This document shows positions 1 to 5,820 of a DNA stretch of 6,149 bases, piece after piece. Under the pieces are notes generated by a model that saw only the letters and a list, made by a program, of their open reading frames with translations, made no database searches and was not told where the DNA came from. This DNA is from an uncultured Alphaproteobacteria bacterium (lineage in GTDB: Bacteria; Pseudomonadota; Alphaproteobacteria; Rickettsiales; UBA1997). A program made the position numbers and the translations under genes. How positions within the stretch are numbered: position 1 is the first letter of the stretch; every line of letters starts with the position of its first letter. The stretch is from assembly GCA_903927415.1 (NCBI GenBank), contig CAIYMZ010000079.1, positions 1 through 6,149 on the forward strand, given 5' to 3'.

Positions 1-36
1 ACCGGTTCGTAAAATTTTACGAACCGGTTTTTTATT
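1..36 (+). terminator. Perfect palindrome with T-run, probable rho-independent terminator
   Basis: Positions 1-28 are a perfect 28-nt palindrome: ACCGGTTCGTAAAA is followed by its exact reverse complement. Five T residues (29-33) and then ATT come next, the layout of an intrinsic terminator for a transcript entering from the left on the plus strand. The hairpin would fold with a few A/T bases as its loop. Because the palindrome is symmetric it could also end minus-strand transcripts from this window, but the bases left of position 1 that would form the matching U-run are not visible. Confidence 0.7.
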
Positions 37-81
37 GCGTGATTTTTATTTTTTAGAACTCGCTTGAACCCAGATCCGTCA

Positions 82-324
82 TTAGAAATCCAGGATAGTT
101 CGCCTAGAGCTTGAAATCTCGAGTAGAAATTTTTTTTCATCTTTCAACCTCCGCTTGGTGGTAATCTTTTTTTTAAAAAAAATAGTTTGAATCCTATTTG
201 GATTACCAACACCCAAATACAAAACGTAGCTGGTCATTGCCTTGCTTACGTCTACCACAAACATTCCTAAGTCAAACCACTTGAGGCCCATTACCCAACT
301 CAAGTCCACCTCCAAAAACATCAC
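82..324 (-). CDS. Doubtful small ORF, 80 aa, no recognisable family
   Basis: This 80-codon ORF opens with GTG-ATG. It has a mildly hydrophobic N-terminal half (around residues 10-38) and a strongly basic Lys/Arg-rich segment (around 50-65) encoded partly by A/T homopolymer runs. No family motif is recognisable. Upstream of the start there is only a weak TGGTGG-like stretch, not a clear Shine-Dalgarno sequence, and a hairpin that may be a terminator lies 33 nt before it. It could be a lineage-specific membrane-associated peptide or the remnant of a longer gene. The codon content follows local AT-richness, so chance is the likeliest explanation. Confidence 0.18.
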   Translation of the reverse strand: MMFLEVDLSWVMGLKWFDLGMFVVDVSKAMTSYVLYLGVGNPNRIQTIFFKKKITTKRRLKDEKKFLLEISSSRRTILDF

Positions 325-356
325 TCAAAATCCACCAAACCCAAAACCTGCCGGCA

Positions 357-382
357 ATTTCGCTGGTGAAAATCAGCGAAAT
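357..382 (-). terminator. Hairpin just after the zinc-ribbon gene, possible terminator
   Basis: ATTTCGCTG (357-365) and CAGCGAAAT (374-382) form a perfect 9-bp stem with an 8-nt loop, starting 6 nt after the minus-strand stop codon at 389-391. Its position suits a terminator for the nadE-RDD-zinc-ribbon unit. On the minus strand, however, it is followed by G/T-mixed sequence and not a clean U-run, so it may instead be a 3'-end stabilising hairpin. Confidence 0.4.
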
Positions 383-388
383 CCGTGC

Positions 389-649
389 CTAATTTTTAGA
401 AAGAGATATGCTCTTGCGAGACTTATGTAAAAGTTCGTGGGCATATGCAGAATCATCTGGAAGCAAAAAACTACTGCCACAATAGGGGCAGATTTTTTTT
501 TGTGACCAACCACGCCAAATCGAATAAAAAATCCCAGGAAAGAACAGAGTCACCCACAATAATTTTTCGATAAAAGCACTGCCGCGCTTGCCTTTGCGGA
601 ATTCGGAAGTGCTGTTGCAATCGCCACAAATTAATTTTTCAAACTCCAT
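389..649 (-). CDS. Small zinc-ribbon protein with a membrane insert, 86 aa
   Basis: Two zinc knuckles are visible: C8-x2-C11 near the N-terminus and C54-x2-C57 (CPYCG) after the middle. Between them lies a hydrophobic stretch, about residues 28-45, ending in YSIWRGW. Two CxxC knuckles split by a membrane-dipping helix is an arrangement seen in short bacterial zinc-ribbon proteins and, by analogy, in eukaryotic LITAF domains. The protein probably sits on the inner face of the membrane with one structural zinc; its biochemical role is unknown. The start at 649 is supported by a good GGGAG Shine-Dalgarno sequence (655-659 on the plus strand, complement). It overlaps the end of the upstream RDD gene by 11 nt, so the two are probably co-transcribed and translationally coupled. 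The last 15 residues are basic and Ser/Lys-rich. Confidence 0.8.
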   Translation of the reverse strand: MEFEKLICGDCNSTSEFRKGKRGSAFIEKLLWVTLFFPGIFYSIWRGWSQKKICPYCGSSFLLPDDSAYAHELLHKSRKSISLSKN

Positions 650-1115
650 TTTTTCTCCCGTGAAAGACGCGCGTGTTGCAAATAATGTCGTGAAGCGCGG
701 TTTTTTCTTTGGTGAAAATGACTAATAAAAATCCGAGCCCAAGAGTTGTTGCAGTCACAATTGACGCTACTGCGCGTGCCAAAGCTCTGACACTGCTCAA
801 TCTTGAGCCATCAGGATTTCCGACGTAAATTCCCATCATTCTTTTGCCGAAAGTTGCCTGTGTTTTTGAGGATAAAAAATGCACCAAATATAAAATGCTG
901 ACGGCGTAGCTGAGGTAATCGAGAGTTGTGACTTGCGACGTTGAGCCAGAGTAGGAGTAGCTGCGGAAGCTGTCACCAATTTTTAGAATTTGGTAATCGC
1001 CGTCGCTGAGAAAATAAACCAGCAGCAGAAAAATTGGCGCGAGAAATAGGAGATCGAGAAAGCCGGCGAAGATTCGAGCCCAGAAGCCAGCGTAGAGTTT
1101 TTTTGTTTCGGACAT
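639..1115 (-). CDS. RDD-family integral membrane protein, 158 aa
   Basis: The protein begins MSETKKLYAGFWARIFAG and shows the RDD signature: Arg14 and Asp21 in the first membrane segment, then a C-terminal LHD motif (141-143) followed by NTRV. Three hydrophobic segments are visible at about residues 17-36, 67-82 and 113-134. A polar Ser/Tyr-rich loop lies between the first two, and a TFGKRMMGI motif follows the second. RDD proteins are small multi-pass inner-membrane proteins; transport roles have been proposed for some members, but no substrate can be read here. The frame stays open upstream to a Met at 1190, inside nadE. I chose the Met at 1115 because the family homology starts there and it lies 4 nt after the nadE stop. 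No good Shine-Dalgarno sequence precedes it, so translation may depend on re-initiation after nadE. Confidence 0.88.
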   Translation of the reverse strand: MSETKKLYAGFWARIFAGFLDLLFLAPIFLLLVYFLSDGDYQILKIGDSFRSYSYSGSTSQVTTLDYLSYAVSILYLVHFLSSKTQATFGKRMMGIYVGNPDGSRLSSVRALARAVASIVTATTLGLGFLLVIFTKEKTALHDIICNTRVFHGRKNGV

Positions 1116-1119
1116 TTTT

Positions 1120-2769
1120 CTAGAAAAATTTATTCGTAACCGGATAGCGCCGATCCTTGTCCAGCGCCATCTCCGAGATTTTTGGACCAAGACAAGATTG
1201 CCGGCGTTTAAATTCGTTGGCGTGAAAAACTTTTGCCACTTTTTTTACCAAATTTTCGTCGAAGTTTTTGGAAATTTCGGAGACAGATTTTTTTTCCTCG
1301 ATCAAAGCGAATAAAATTTTGTCGAGAATTTCGTAGTCTGGAAGTGAGTCGCTGTCTTTCTGATCAGGCCGCAATTCTGCACTCGGCACTTTGGTAAAAA
1401 TATTTTGCGGAATCACGTCGGCGCGCAATTTCGCCAATTCGTAAACTTGCGTTTTGTACAAATCTTTCAGCGGATTAAACCCGCCGCACATGTCGCCGTA
1501 AAGCGTGGCGTAGCCCATTGCCAGCTCCGATTTATTTCCCGTCGAAAGTAAAAGCGCGCCTGTCGAGTTTGAAATCGCCATTAAAATATTTCCGCGAATT
1601 CGTGCTTGTAAATTTTCCTTGGCCAATTCTGAAATATTTCCGAGTGAGGCTAGCATTGCTGCGAAGGTGGGTTCAATCGAAATAATTTCCAAATTCACGC
1701 CCAAACTTTTTGCGCAAGTTTTGGCGTCATTCATTGAGGAATCAGGATTGAAGCGGCTTGGCAGTGCGTAGAGCAAAACATTTTTGGAACCAAGTGCGTC
1801 GACGGCCATTGTGGCAACGATCGCGGAGTCAATACCGCCGGACATTCCGAGTAAAACTTTTTTGAAATTATTTTTGCGGACGTAGTCGCGAAGGGCGAGG
1901 AGGCAGGCAGAGTAGTTGCGACTGGACCCCGCAACAAGTGCGGGGTGACAAGCTGGGAGAGTGGCATCTAAATTTGTCACCCCGCACCTCTCTCCAGTTG
2001 TCACCCCGCACTTGTTGCGGGGTCCATTTTTTTCAATCTCAATTTGAGCCGAATCCTCCTCAAAACTTTTCATCTGCAACACCACTTTTCCCTCCGCATC
2101 CACCGCAAACGAACTACCGTCAAATACTAGAAAATCCTGCCCTCCAACTTGATTCACGTAAATCAAAAATTTTCCCAAATTCTTCGCAAAAACTTCCGCT
2201 TTTTCCAAACGCTTTTCCTGTTTTTTTGTGGAGTAGGGCGAGGCGTTTAAAACAATCACGCCGTCCAAAATTTGTTCCTGCAGCAGGAAAAGATTTTTCG
2301 AATCCCACAAATCTTCGCAGATCAAAATCGCGAGATTTAATTCGCGAAAATTAATCACTGAAAGAAAGGACGAAGCCTCGAAATACCTGCTCTCGTCAAA
2401 TACTCCAAAATTCGGCAAAGATTTTTTATTAATAATTTTTTTGACCTCACCTTGCTCGATTAGCAAAGCAGAATTGCGAATAATTTCTTTTTTATTTTTG
2501 TTAAAATCGATTGTCGGAGCACCAAATAAAATCGCGCATTTCGAGCGTGTCGTCGCTTCACAAATCTCAGAAATTTTGTCGCGCACCGCAGAAATAAAAT
2601 CTTTTTTCTGCCACAAATCTTCGCAAGGGTAACCACAAATTACCATTTCCGAAAACACCACTAAATCGCACCCCACCTCACTCGCCAACTTAAACTCGCG
2701 CAGAATTTTTTGGGTGTTGCCGTCGAGATCGCCGACGGTTGGATTGAGTTGGGAGAGGTGGAGTTTCAT
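1120..2769 (-). CDS. nadE: Glutamine-dependent NAD+ synthetase, 549 aa
   Basis: The enzyme catalyses ATP-dependent amidation of nicotinic acid adenine dinucleotide to NAD+, the last step of NAD synthesis, in the cytoplasm. Residues 1-245 are a nitrilase-type glutaminase domain. Its Glu-Lys-Cys triad is visible as E41 (FSEMVICGYP), K115 or K116 before LPNFGVFDE, and the nucleophile C151 (ILICEDLW). Residues 285-549 are the synthetase domain, with the ATP-pyrophosphatase P-loop SGGIDSA (310-316), LLSTGNKSE (407-415) and a C-terminal DRRYPVTN. So both ammonia release and ligation appear intact. Residues 249-282, between the domains, are encoded by a palindromic repeat (1923-2026) and are not part of the normal family sequence; the reading frame survives. 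The start at 2769 gives a family-typical N-terminus (KLHLSQLNPTVGDLDGN), although no Shine-Dalgarno sequence precedes it. The RDD gene follows after 4 nt. Confidence 0.97.
   Translation of the reverse strand: MKLHLSQLNPTVGDLDGNTQKILREFKLASEVGCDLVVFSEMVICGYPCEDLWQKKDFISAVRDKISEICEATTRSKCAILFGAPTIDFNKNKKEIIRNSALLIEQGEVKKIINKKSLPNFGVFDESRYFEASSFLSVINFRELNLAILICEDLWDSKNLFLLQEQILDGVIVLNASPYSTKKQEKRLEKAEVFAKNLGKFLIYVNQVGGQDFLVFDGSSFAVDAEGKVVLQMKSFEEDSAQIEIEKNGPRNKCGVTTGERCGVTNLDATLPACHPALVAGSSRNYSACLLALRDYVRKNNFKKVLLGMSGGIDSAIVATMAVDALGSKNVLLYALPSRFNPDSSMNDAKTCAKSLGVNLEIISIEPTFAAMLASLGNISELAKENLQARIRGNILMAISNSTGALLLSTGNKSELAMGYATLYGDMCGGFNPLKDLYKTQVYELAKLRADVIPQNIFTKVPSAELRPDQKDSDSLPDYEILDKILFALIEEKKSVSEISKNFDENLVKKVAKVFHANEFKRRQSCLGPKISEMALDKDRRYPVTNKFF
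1923..2026. repeat. Palindromic element inserted in frame in nadE
   Basis: A perfect 29-bp inverted repeat (1923-1951 and 1998-2026) encloses a 46-nt centre. Each arm is itself a hairpin: stem ACCCCGCA/TGCGGGGT with pentaloop ACAAG on the left (1926-1946) and CTTGT on the right (2003-2023). The centre holds a partial third copy, with TTGTCACCCCGCAC at 1974-1987 repeated at 1998-2011. Imperfect complementarity between 1950-1961 and 1988-1999 lengthens the stem. The core from 1924 to 2025 is 102 nt, exactly 34 codons, and adds residues 249-282 to NadE, including the peptide CHPALVAGSS. The arrangement resembles Rickettsia palindromic elements in coding genes; identity with a named RPE family is not established here. 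Confidence 0.93.
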
Positions 2770-2790
2770 TTTGTTTTATTTTTGAGTTTG

Positions 2791-2856
2791 TGTAGGGGCT
2801 GACCTTGTGCCAGCCCGTGTTAACCCCCGCGGGCGACCACAAGGGTCGCCCCTACA
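2791..2856. repeat. Inverted pair of REP-like hairpins upstream of nadE
   Basis: The outer ends TGTAGGGGC (2791-2799) and GCCCCTACA (2848-2856) are a perfect 9-bp inverted repeat. Inside are two hairpins. The left one (2796-2803 with 2809-2816, one A/C mismatch) has loop CTTGT. The right one (2831-2838 with 2844-2851, perfect GGGCGACC stem) has loop ACAAG, which is CTTGT on the minus strand. Read outward-in, each half is GTAG, hairpin, then CCCG, so the pair is two related units facing each other. A GTAG tetranucleotide beside a hairpin is the described layout of REP sequences, and inverted pairs resemble BIMEs. It ends at 2791, 21 nt upstream of the nadE start codon (2767-2769). Confidence 0.8.
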
Positions 2857-2884
2857 GGCATTGCAAATCGTAAAACCTACAGCA

Positions 2885-2907
2885 GGAGGGAGTTTGTAAC
2901 TCCGTCC
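2885..2907. repeat. Short palindromic repeat in the nadE upstream spacer
   Basis: Ten bases (2885-2894) pair with 2898-2907 with one G/G mismatch (2888 with 2904) around a TGT loop; the core is GGAGTT/AACTCC. It lies between the 141-aa protein gene and the REP-like pair. It could be a minus-strand terminator of the dusB unit, but no U-run follows on that strand, so a dispersed repeat is the better reading. Confidence 0.6.
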
Positions 2908-2943
2908 TAAAGCTCATTGCAACTGAGTAAATACGTGAACGTG

Positions 2944-2968
2944 AGGTCGGCATTACTGATGCTGACCT
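2944..2968. other. Hairpin straddling the stop codon of the 141-aa gene
   Basis: AGGTCGGCAT (2944-2953) pairs with ATGCTGACCT (2959-2968) with one G/T position, around a 5-nt loop. The TAA stop of the minus-strand gene (2953-2955) lies at the edge of the loop. On the minus-strand RNA the exception becomes a C/A mismatch. No U-run follows, so it is more likely an mRNA 3'-end structure or an accident than an intrinsic terminator. Confidence 0.4.
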
Positions 2969-3378
2969 GTAGGGCTCGCACTCGAGTTACTCCCTGTAAG
3001 CGTAGATGCTGATCGAGGTCTCGCCATTACAGGTGGTCCACCTTCTGGTTCGTTGCTTCCTTCCGATCCTGCGCCATCTCCTTCCGATGGCGCGACAGCA
3101 GCATTTCCTCTAGAAACACACCGATTACAAACACAAGTAATGCCACAGATAGCGCAAAGCGCCACACCGCCAACTGCGCCTGCTATCGCCAAACTTTTCC
3201 CCACTCCATCCCAATGCTGCTCTGCACCGCCACCGCCACCGGTATTGTTGCCGCCTAAACCGCCGCCGGTGATATCTGTAAAGTTAGTTGAATTGTCTGC
3301 CGCAGACGCTCCTGACAATTTTGCCATTATGGCCAAAGCTACCAATCCGATTGCTTTTATTATTCGTCTTAAACCCAT
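2953..3378 (-). CDS. Predicted exported single-pass membrane protein, 141 aa, unknown function
   Basis: I do not recognise a family. The N-terminus is a classical Sec signal peptide: basic MGLRR, a hydrophobic core, then SGASA before ADNST, so signal peptidase I would cut after A26. Next come about 35 residues rich in Asn, Thr and Gly (including GGGLGG and GGGGG runs). A membrane segment follows at about residues 62-84 (SLAIAGAVGGVALCAICGI). Five cysteines cluster at its end: C75, C78, C82, C84 and C87. The tail (88-141) is low-complexity, rich in Ser, Gly, Pro and Glu. The expected topology is N-terminus outside and tail in the cytoplasm. The start is well supported by an AGAAAGGA Shine-Dalgarno sequence about 6 nt upstream. 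The gene follows dusB by 10 nt, so it is probably in the same transcript. The cysteine cluster could be lipidated or bind metal; neither is shown. Confidence 0.8.
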   Translation of the reverse strand: MGLRRIIKAIGLVALAIMAKLSGASAADNSTNFTDITGGGLGGNNTGGGGGAEQHWDGVGKSLAIAGAVGGVALCAICGITCVCNRCVSRGNAAVAPSEGDGAGSEGSNEPEGGPPVMARPRSASTLTGSNSSASPTGQHQ

Positions 3379-3388
3379 TTTTTCCTTT

Positions 3389-4381
3389 CTAATTTTCAGT
3401 TAGATATTGCGAATCGTAAAACTTCTCAATCGCATCCCGAACATTTTGCGCGCCCAAGGGACCATTGCCTGTGATGTTGATTGCGGCGCGGAAGGTTGCG
3501 GAATCGCGTAAGCCACCGCTGTACCAGCCGATGTGTTTTCGGGCGAGAGGGATTGCGACTTGTTCGCCGTAGTGGTCGCACATTTCGGCGAAGTGATTCA
3601 GCACGATTTTTTTTTGCTCTTCGATTGGCGGTGCGGCTTCAATTTTTTCTCCGCGCAACTCAGAATTAATTTGCGAAATCAACCACGGCTTGCCGTAGCA
3701 AGCACGTCCGATCATTACGCCGTCGGCTTTGGAGAGCCTCAGCGCTTCTTTGGCATCTGCAGAATTTTTAATGTCGCCATTGGCGATTACGGGAATTTTT
3801 ACGGCGTCTTTTACGCGCGAAATTAATTCCCAGTTTGCTTGGCCGTTGTACATTTGACAGCGCGTGCGGCCGTGAATTGTCAGCATTTGGATGCCGACAT
3901 CCTCAGCTTTTTTGGCTAGGCTTGGCGAATTTAAATTTTCGTAATTCCAGCCCAAACGCGTTTTCATTGTGACGGGAATTTTCACCGCTTTGACTACGGC
4001 CGCCATTATTCGCGTGGCGAGATCTTCGTCTTTCATCAGCGCTGATCCGGCAAAACCATTCACAACTTTTTTGACGGGACAGCCGAAATTAATGTCGATT
4101 ACGTCAGCGCCGAGATCTTCGTTGAGCCGCGCCGCTTCTGCCATCACGTCAGGTTCGCAGCCGGCGAGTTGCACTGCCATTGGAAAATGTGCGTCGTCCT
4201 TCTGACATTTTTTCATCGATTCGCGCGTCTGCAAAATCATCGCGCGCGAGGCGATCATTTCGGAAATCACCAGAGAGGCGCCGAATTTTTTTACCAAACG
4301 ACGAAATGGCAAATCGGTTACGCCTGACATTGGGGCGAGGAGAACGTTGTCTTGGAGTTGGATTTTTCCGAGTTGGATCAT
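3389..4381 (-). CDS. dusB: tRNA-dihydrouridine synthase, DusB/NifR3 type, 330 aa
   Basis: This FMN enzyme reduces specific uridines in the tRNA D-loop to dihydrouridine using NADPH. Visible family features in order: the N-terminal LLAPMSGVTDLPFR segment (14-27), EM at 41-42, the catalytic cysteine C101 in INFGCPVKKV, K140 in TMKTRLGW and H170 in TIHGRTR around the flavin, then the flavin phosphate site NGD (201-203) and GRACYGKPW (225-233). The C-terminal helical tRNA-binding domain has KHIGWYSGGL, which resembles alphaproteobacterial DusB. Length is normal. The start overlaps the upstream stop as ATGA, and no Shine-Dalgarno sequence is visible, so translation is probably coupled to the AlbA_2 protein. 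In many alphaproteobacteria this gene (nifR3) precedes ntrBC; here it is followed instead by a short signal-peptide protein. Confidence 0.95.
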   Translation of the reverse strand: MIQLGKIQLQDNVLLAPMSGVTDLPFRRLVKKFGASLVISEMIASRAMILQTRESMKKCQKDDAHFPMAVQLAGCEPDVMAEAARLNEDLGADVIDINFGCPVKKVVNGFAGSALMKDEDLATRIMAAVVKAVKIPVTMKTRLGWNYENLNSPSLAKKAEDVGIQMLTIHGRTRCQMYNGQANWELISRVKDAVKIPVIANGDIKNSADAKEALRLSKADGVMIGRACYGKPWLISQINSELRGEKIEAAPPIEEQKKIVLNHFAEMCDHYGEQVAIPLARKHIGWYSGGLRDSATFRAAINITGNGPLGAQNVRDAIEKFYDSQYLTEN

Positions 4382-5820
4382 GCGAAATAAGGAAGGTAAT
4401 GCCAGTCGCGCCGCAAATCATTTTGATTGGCGAGCTTGATTCTGCCTGCTGTCAGACAGTCTTGAATTAGTCGAGATGTTTTGGTTTTTTCATGTTCGCC
4501 GAATTTAAATCTTCCGCGAATTGATTGGTTGGTGGTTTTTTTATTCGTCGCAAAATTGAGGCAGGAATGTTGGAAGACGGCTTCGATCCTTTCGTTTTTT
4601 TCCATGTCGCTGAATTTTTTTGACATGTAGAGAATGACGCAAAAATAATCTTTTTCCAAACGCCATTTGATCGGTGGTAAGGCGTTGATCTCGATAAATT
4701 TTACTGCCTTGTCGTAGCCGCTGCCCTTTTCCTCGGCGAAGCCAATTTTGCGCATGATGTCTGCCAATACCTCGTTTCTTGTTTTGGATGGATGGTCGAT
4801 CAAACGATCGAGGGAAATGTCAGGCAGAAGCCCGCCCGGATTGGTGATTTCGATTCTGTCAGAAAAAATATCAACAGCAACAAAGCTGCTATTTTGAGTG
4901 TAATCACGATGGATGATGGCGTTGGCGATTAGCTCTCTGACAGCAATGGATTGATTTAGTCTAGTGGCTTTTTCGATGATTTCTTGGTGAGGAACTAGAG
5001 ACAAAATTCTGTCAATTATTTCGTCGAGCGTGAGTGAATAGCCAGCATTGAAAAAAATATCGCGCTTTGCTGAAAAGCGGTCAGAGCCGCGATATTCCGT
5101 GATGCGGATGCTAAATTTTTCGTAGCTCGGAAGTGCGTTAAAATTTTTAGCGCAGAGCAAAACACACAGATTTGTCGGCAAATATTTTCCGTTAGTTTTT
5201 AGAAGAAGTTTGTGGTGGAAGAGCTGCTCGTTTAAATTTTCTTCGCTGTGAGTTGAAATGTTCGTCCTTTTTACGAACTCCTCAAAATCAAATAAATTTT
5301 TCCATTCACTTTGTTTGTCGAGAGGTAGAATTGCTGGCAACTCTTCGTAGCGTAAGGTGCGTGACGAAAGCATCGCGCCGCGGATTTCTTGCTGATCCAT
5401 TTGTCGAGTTTGTCCACCAGCTCGAATGTAAGAAAATTCCAATCCTTTATTTTTTAAACTTACCGGCTTTTGAATGCTTTCATTGATGTAGGCAGCGAGG
5501 ATCGGATGCCCAGAATATTTGAATTTTAGAAAATCAATTTTCACTGCTTGGCTAAGATTTTGCCGCGCAATATTGCTGAGGGTGGCAGTGATTTGTTTAA
5601 TCTCGTCAGCATCGTTGATGCCAACGACTTTGCCGGAATCGTTAATTCCGTAAATCAAAAATCCGCCTTCGGGAAAATTTGTGAAAGCAGAAATGTGTTT
5701 GGACAATTTTTCTTTTTTAGGAGAGAGTGCTTCTTTCCAATCGAGCTGGTTTAACTCGCATGGGAAAGGATTTAGACTTTGCTCTATTAACTTGATGCAG
5801 TGGGTTTGTAAGTCGGTCAT
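4378..5820 (-). CDS. AlbA_2 (Schlafen-like) protein with GHKL ATPase-like C-terminal half, 480 aa
   Basis: Residues about 20-140 match the AlbA_2 nucleic-acid-binding domain: LDWKEAL (26-32), then KLSKHISAFTNFPEGGFLIYGIND (38-61) and the YIRAGGQTRQM end motif (131-141). Residues about 290-400 resemble the HATPase_c_4 module: an N-box-like RELIANAIIHRDY (295-307), a D-R-I-E-I-TNPGGL strand and loop (321-331), RNEVLADIMRKIGFAEEKGSGYDKA (348-372). The last 75 residues look like a winged helix ending LPYFA. This architecture (COG2865 group) is usually annotated as a transcriptional regulator or ATP-binding protein; related proteins occur patchily and sometimes near defence genes. No specific target can be inferred. 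The ATG at 5820 is the only sensible start, since the next Met is at residue 141; no strong Shine-Dalgarno sequence is seen. Its stop overlaps the dusB start. Confidence 0.88.
   Translation of the reverse strand: MTDLQTHCIKLIEQSLNPFPCELNQLDWKEALSPKKEKLSKHISAFTNFPEGGFLIYGINDSGKVVGINDADEIKQITATLSNIARQNLSQAVKIDFLKFKYSGHPILAAYINESIQKPVSLKNKGLEFSYIRAGGQTRQMDQQEIRGAMLSSRTLRYEELPAILPLDKQSEWKNLFDFEEFVKRTNISTHSEENLNEQLFHHKLLLKTNGKYLPTNLCVLLCAKNFNALPSYEKFSIRITEYRGSDRFSAKRDIFFNAGYSLTLDEIIDRILSLVPHQEIIEKATRLNQSIAVRELIANAIIHRDYTQNSSFVAVDIFSDRIEITNPGGLLPDISLDRLIDHPSKTRNEVLADIMRKIGFAEEKGSGYDKAVKFIEINALPPIKWRLEKDYFCVILYMSKKFSDMEKNERIEAVFQHSCLNFATNKKTTNQSIRGRFKFGEHEKTKTSRLIQDCLTAGRIKLANQNDLRRDWHYLPYFA

Larger units (their letters stand above)
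37..388. other. AT-rich region without a convincing gene
   Basis: About 350 nt between the left-hand terminator and the zinc-ribbon gene. It contains one doubtful minus-strand ORF (82-324), a symmetric tract of eight T followed by eight A (167-182), and a hairpin at 357-382. I see no RNA gene, no clear promoter and no recognisable protein family on either strand. Confidence 0.5.

Noticed and set aside
1116..1190. Longer RDD protein starting at 1190
   Set aside because: The extra 25 residues are encoded inside the end of nadE, are strongly basic, and do not resemble an RDD N-terminus; the Met at 1115 fits the family.
1731..1967. Minus-strand 78-codon ORF reading through the nadE repeat in another frame
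   Set aside because: It is an out-of-frame shadow of nadE; the VTPHLLRGPV-like peptide is just another frame of the palindrome.
1923..2026. CRISPR array or direct-repeat array in nadE
   Set aside because: The repeats are mainly inverted, only a 14-nt piece is repeated directly with one 24-nt period, and no regular spacers or cas genes are present.
1923..2026. nadE as a pseudogene disrupted by the insertion
   Set aside because: The inserted core is an exact multiple of three, has no stop codon in the nadE frame, and both flanking domains keep their catalytic motifs.
1938..2354. Plus-strand ORF of 138 codons rich in Pro, Ser and Arg
   Set aside because: It lies antisense within nadE, starts inside the palindromic element, has no family motif, and its composition is what the complement of nadE would give.
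3053..3403. Plus-strand proline-rich ORF opposite the 141-aa gene
   Set aside because: The prolines come from the complement of glycine codons in the membrane protein gene. The minus-strand frame has a signal peptide and a ribosome binding site, and the plus-strand one has neither.
4149..4421. Minus-strand 90-codon and overlapping plus-strand ORFs at the dusB/AlbA_2 junction
   Set aside because: They are alternate frames of two well-supported genes, rich in Arg from local composition, with no motifs.
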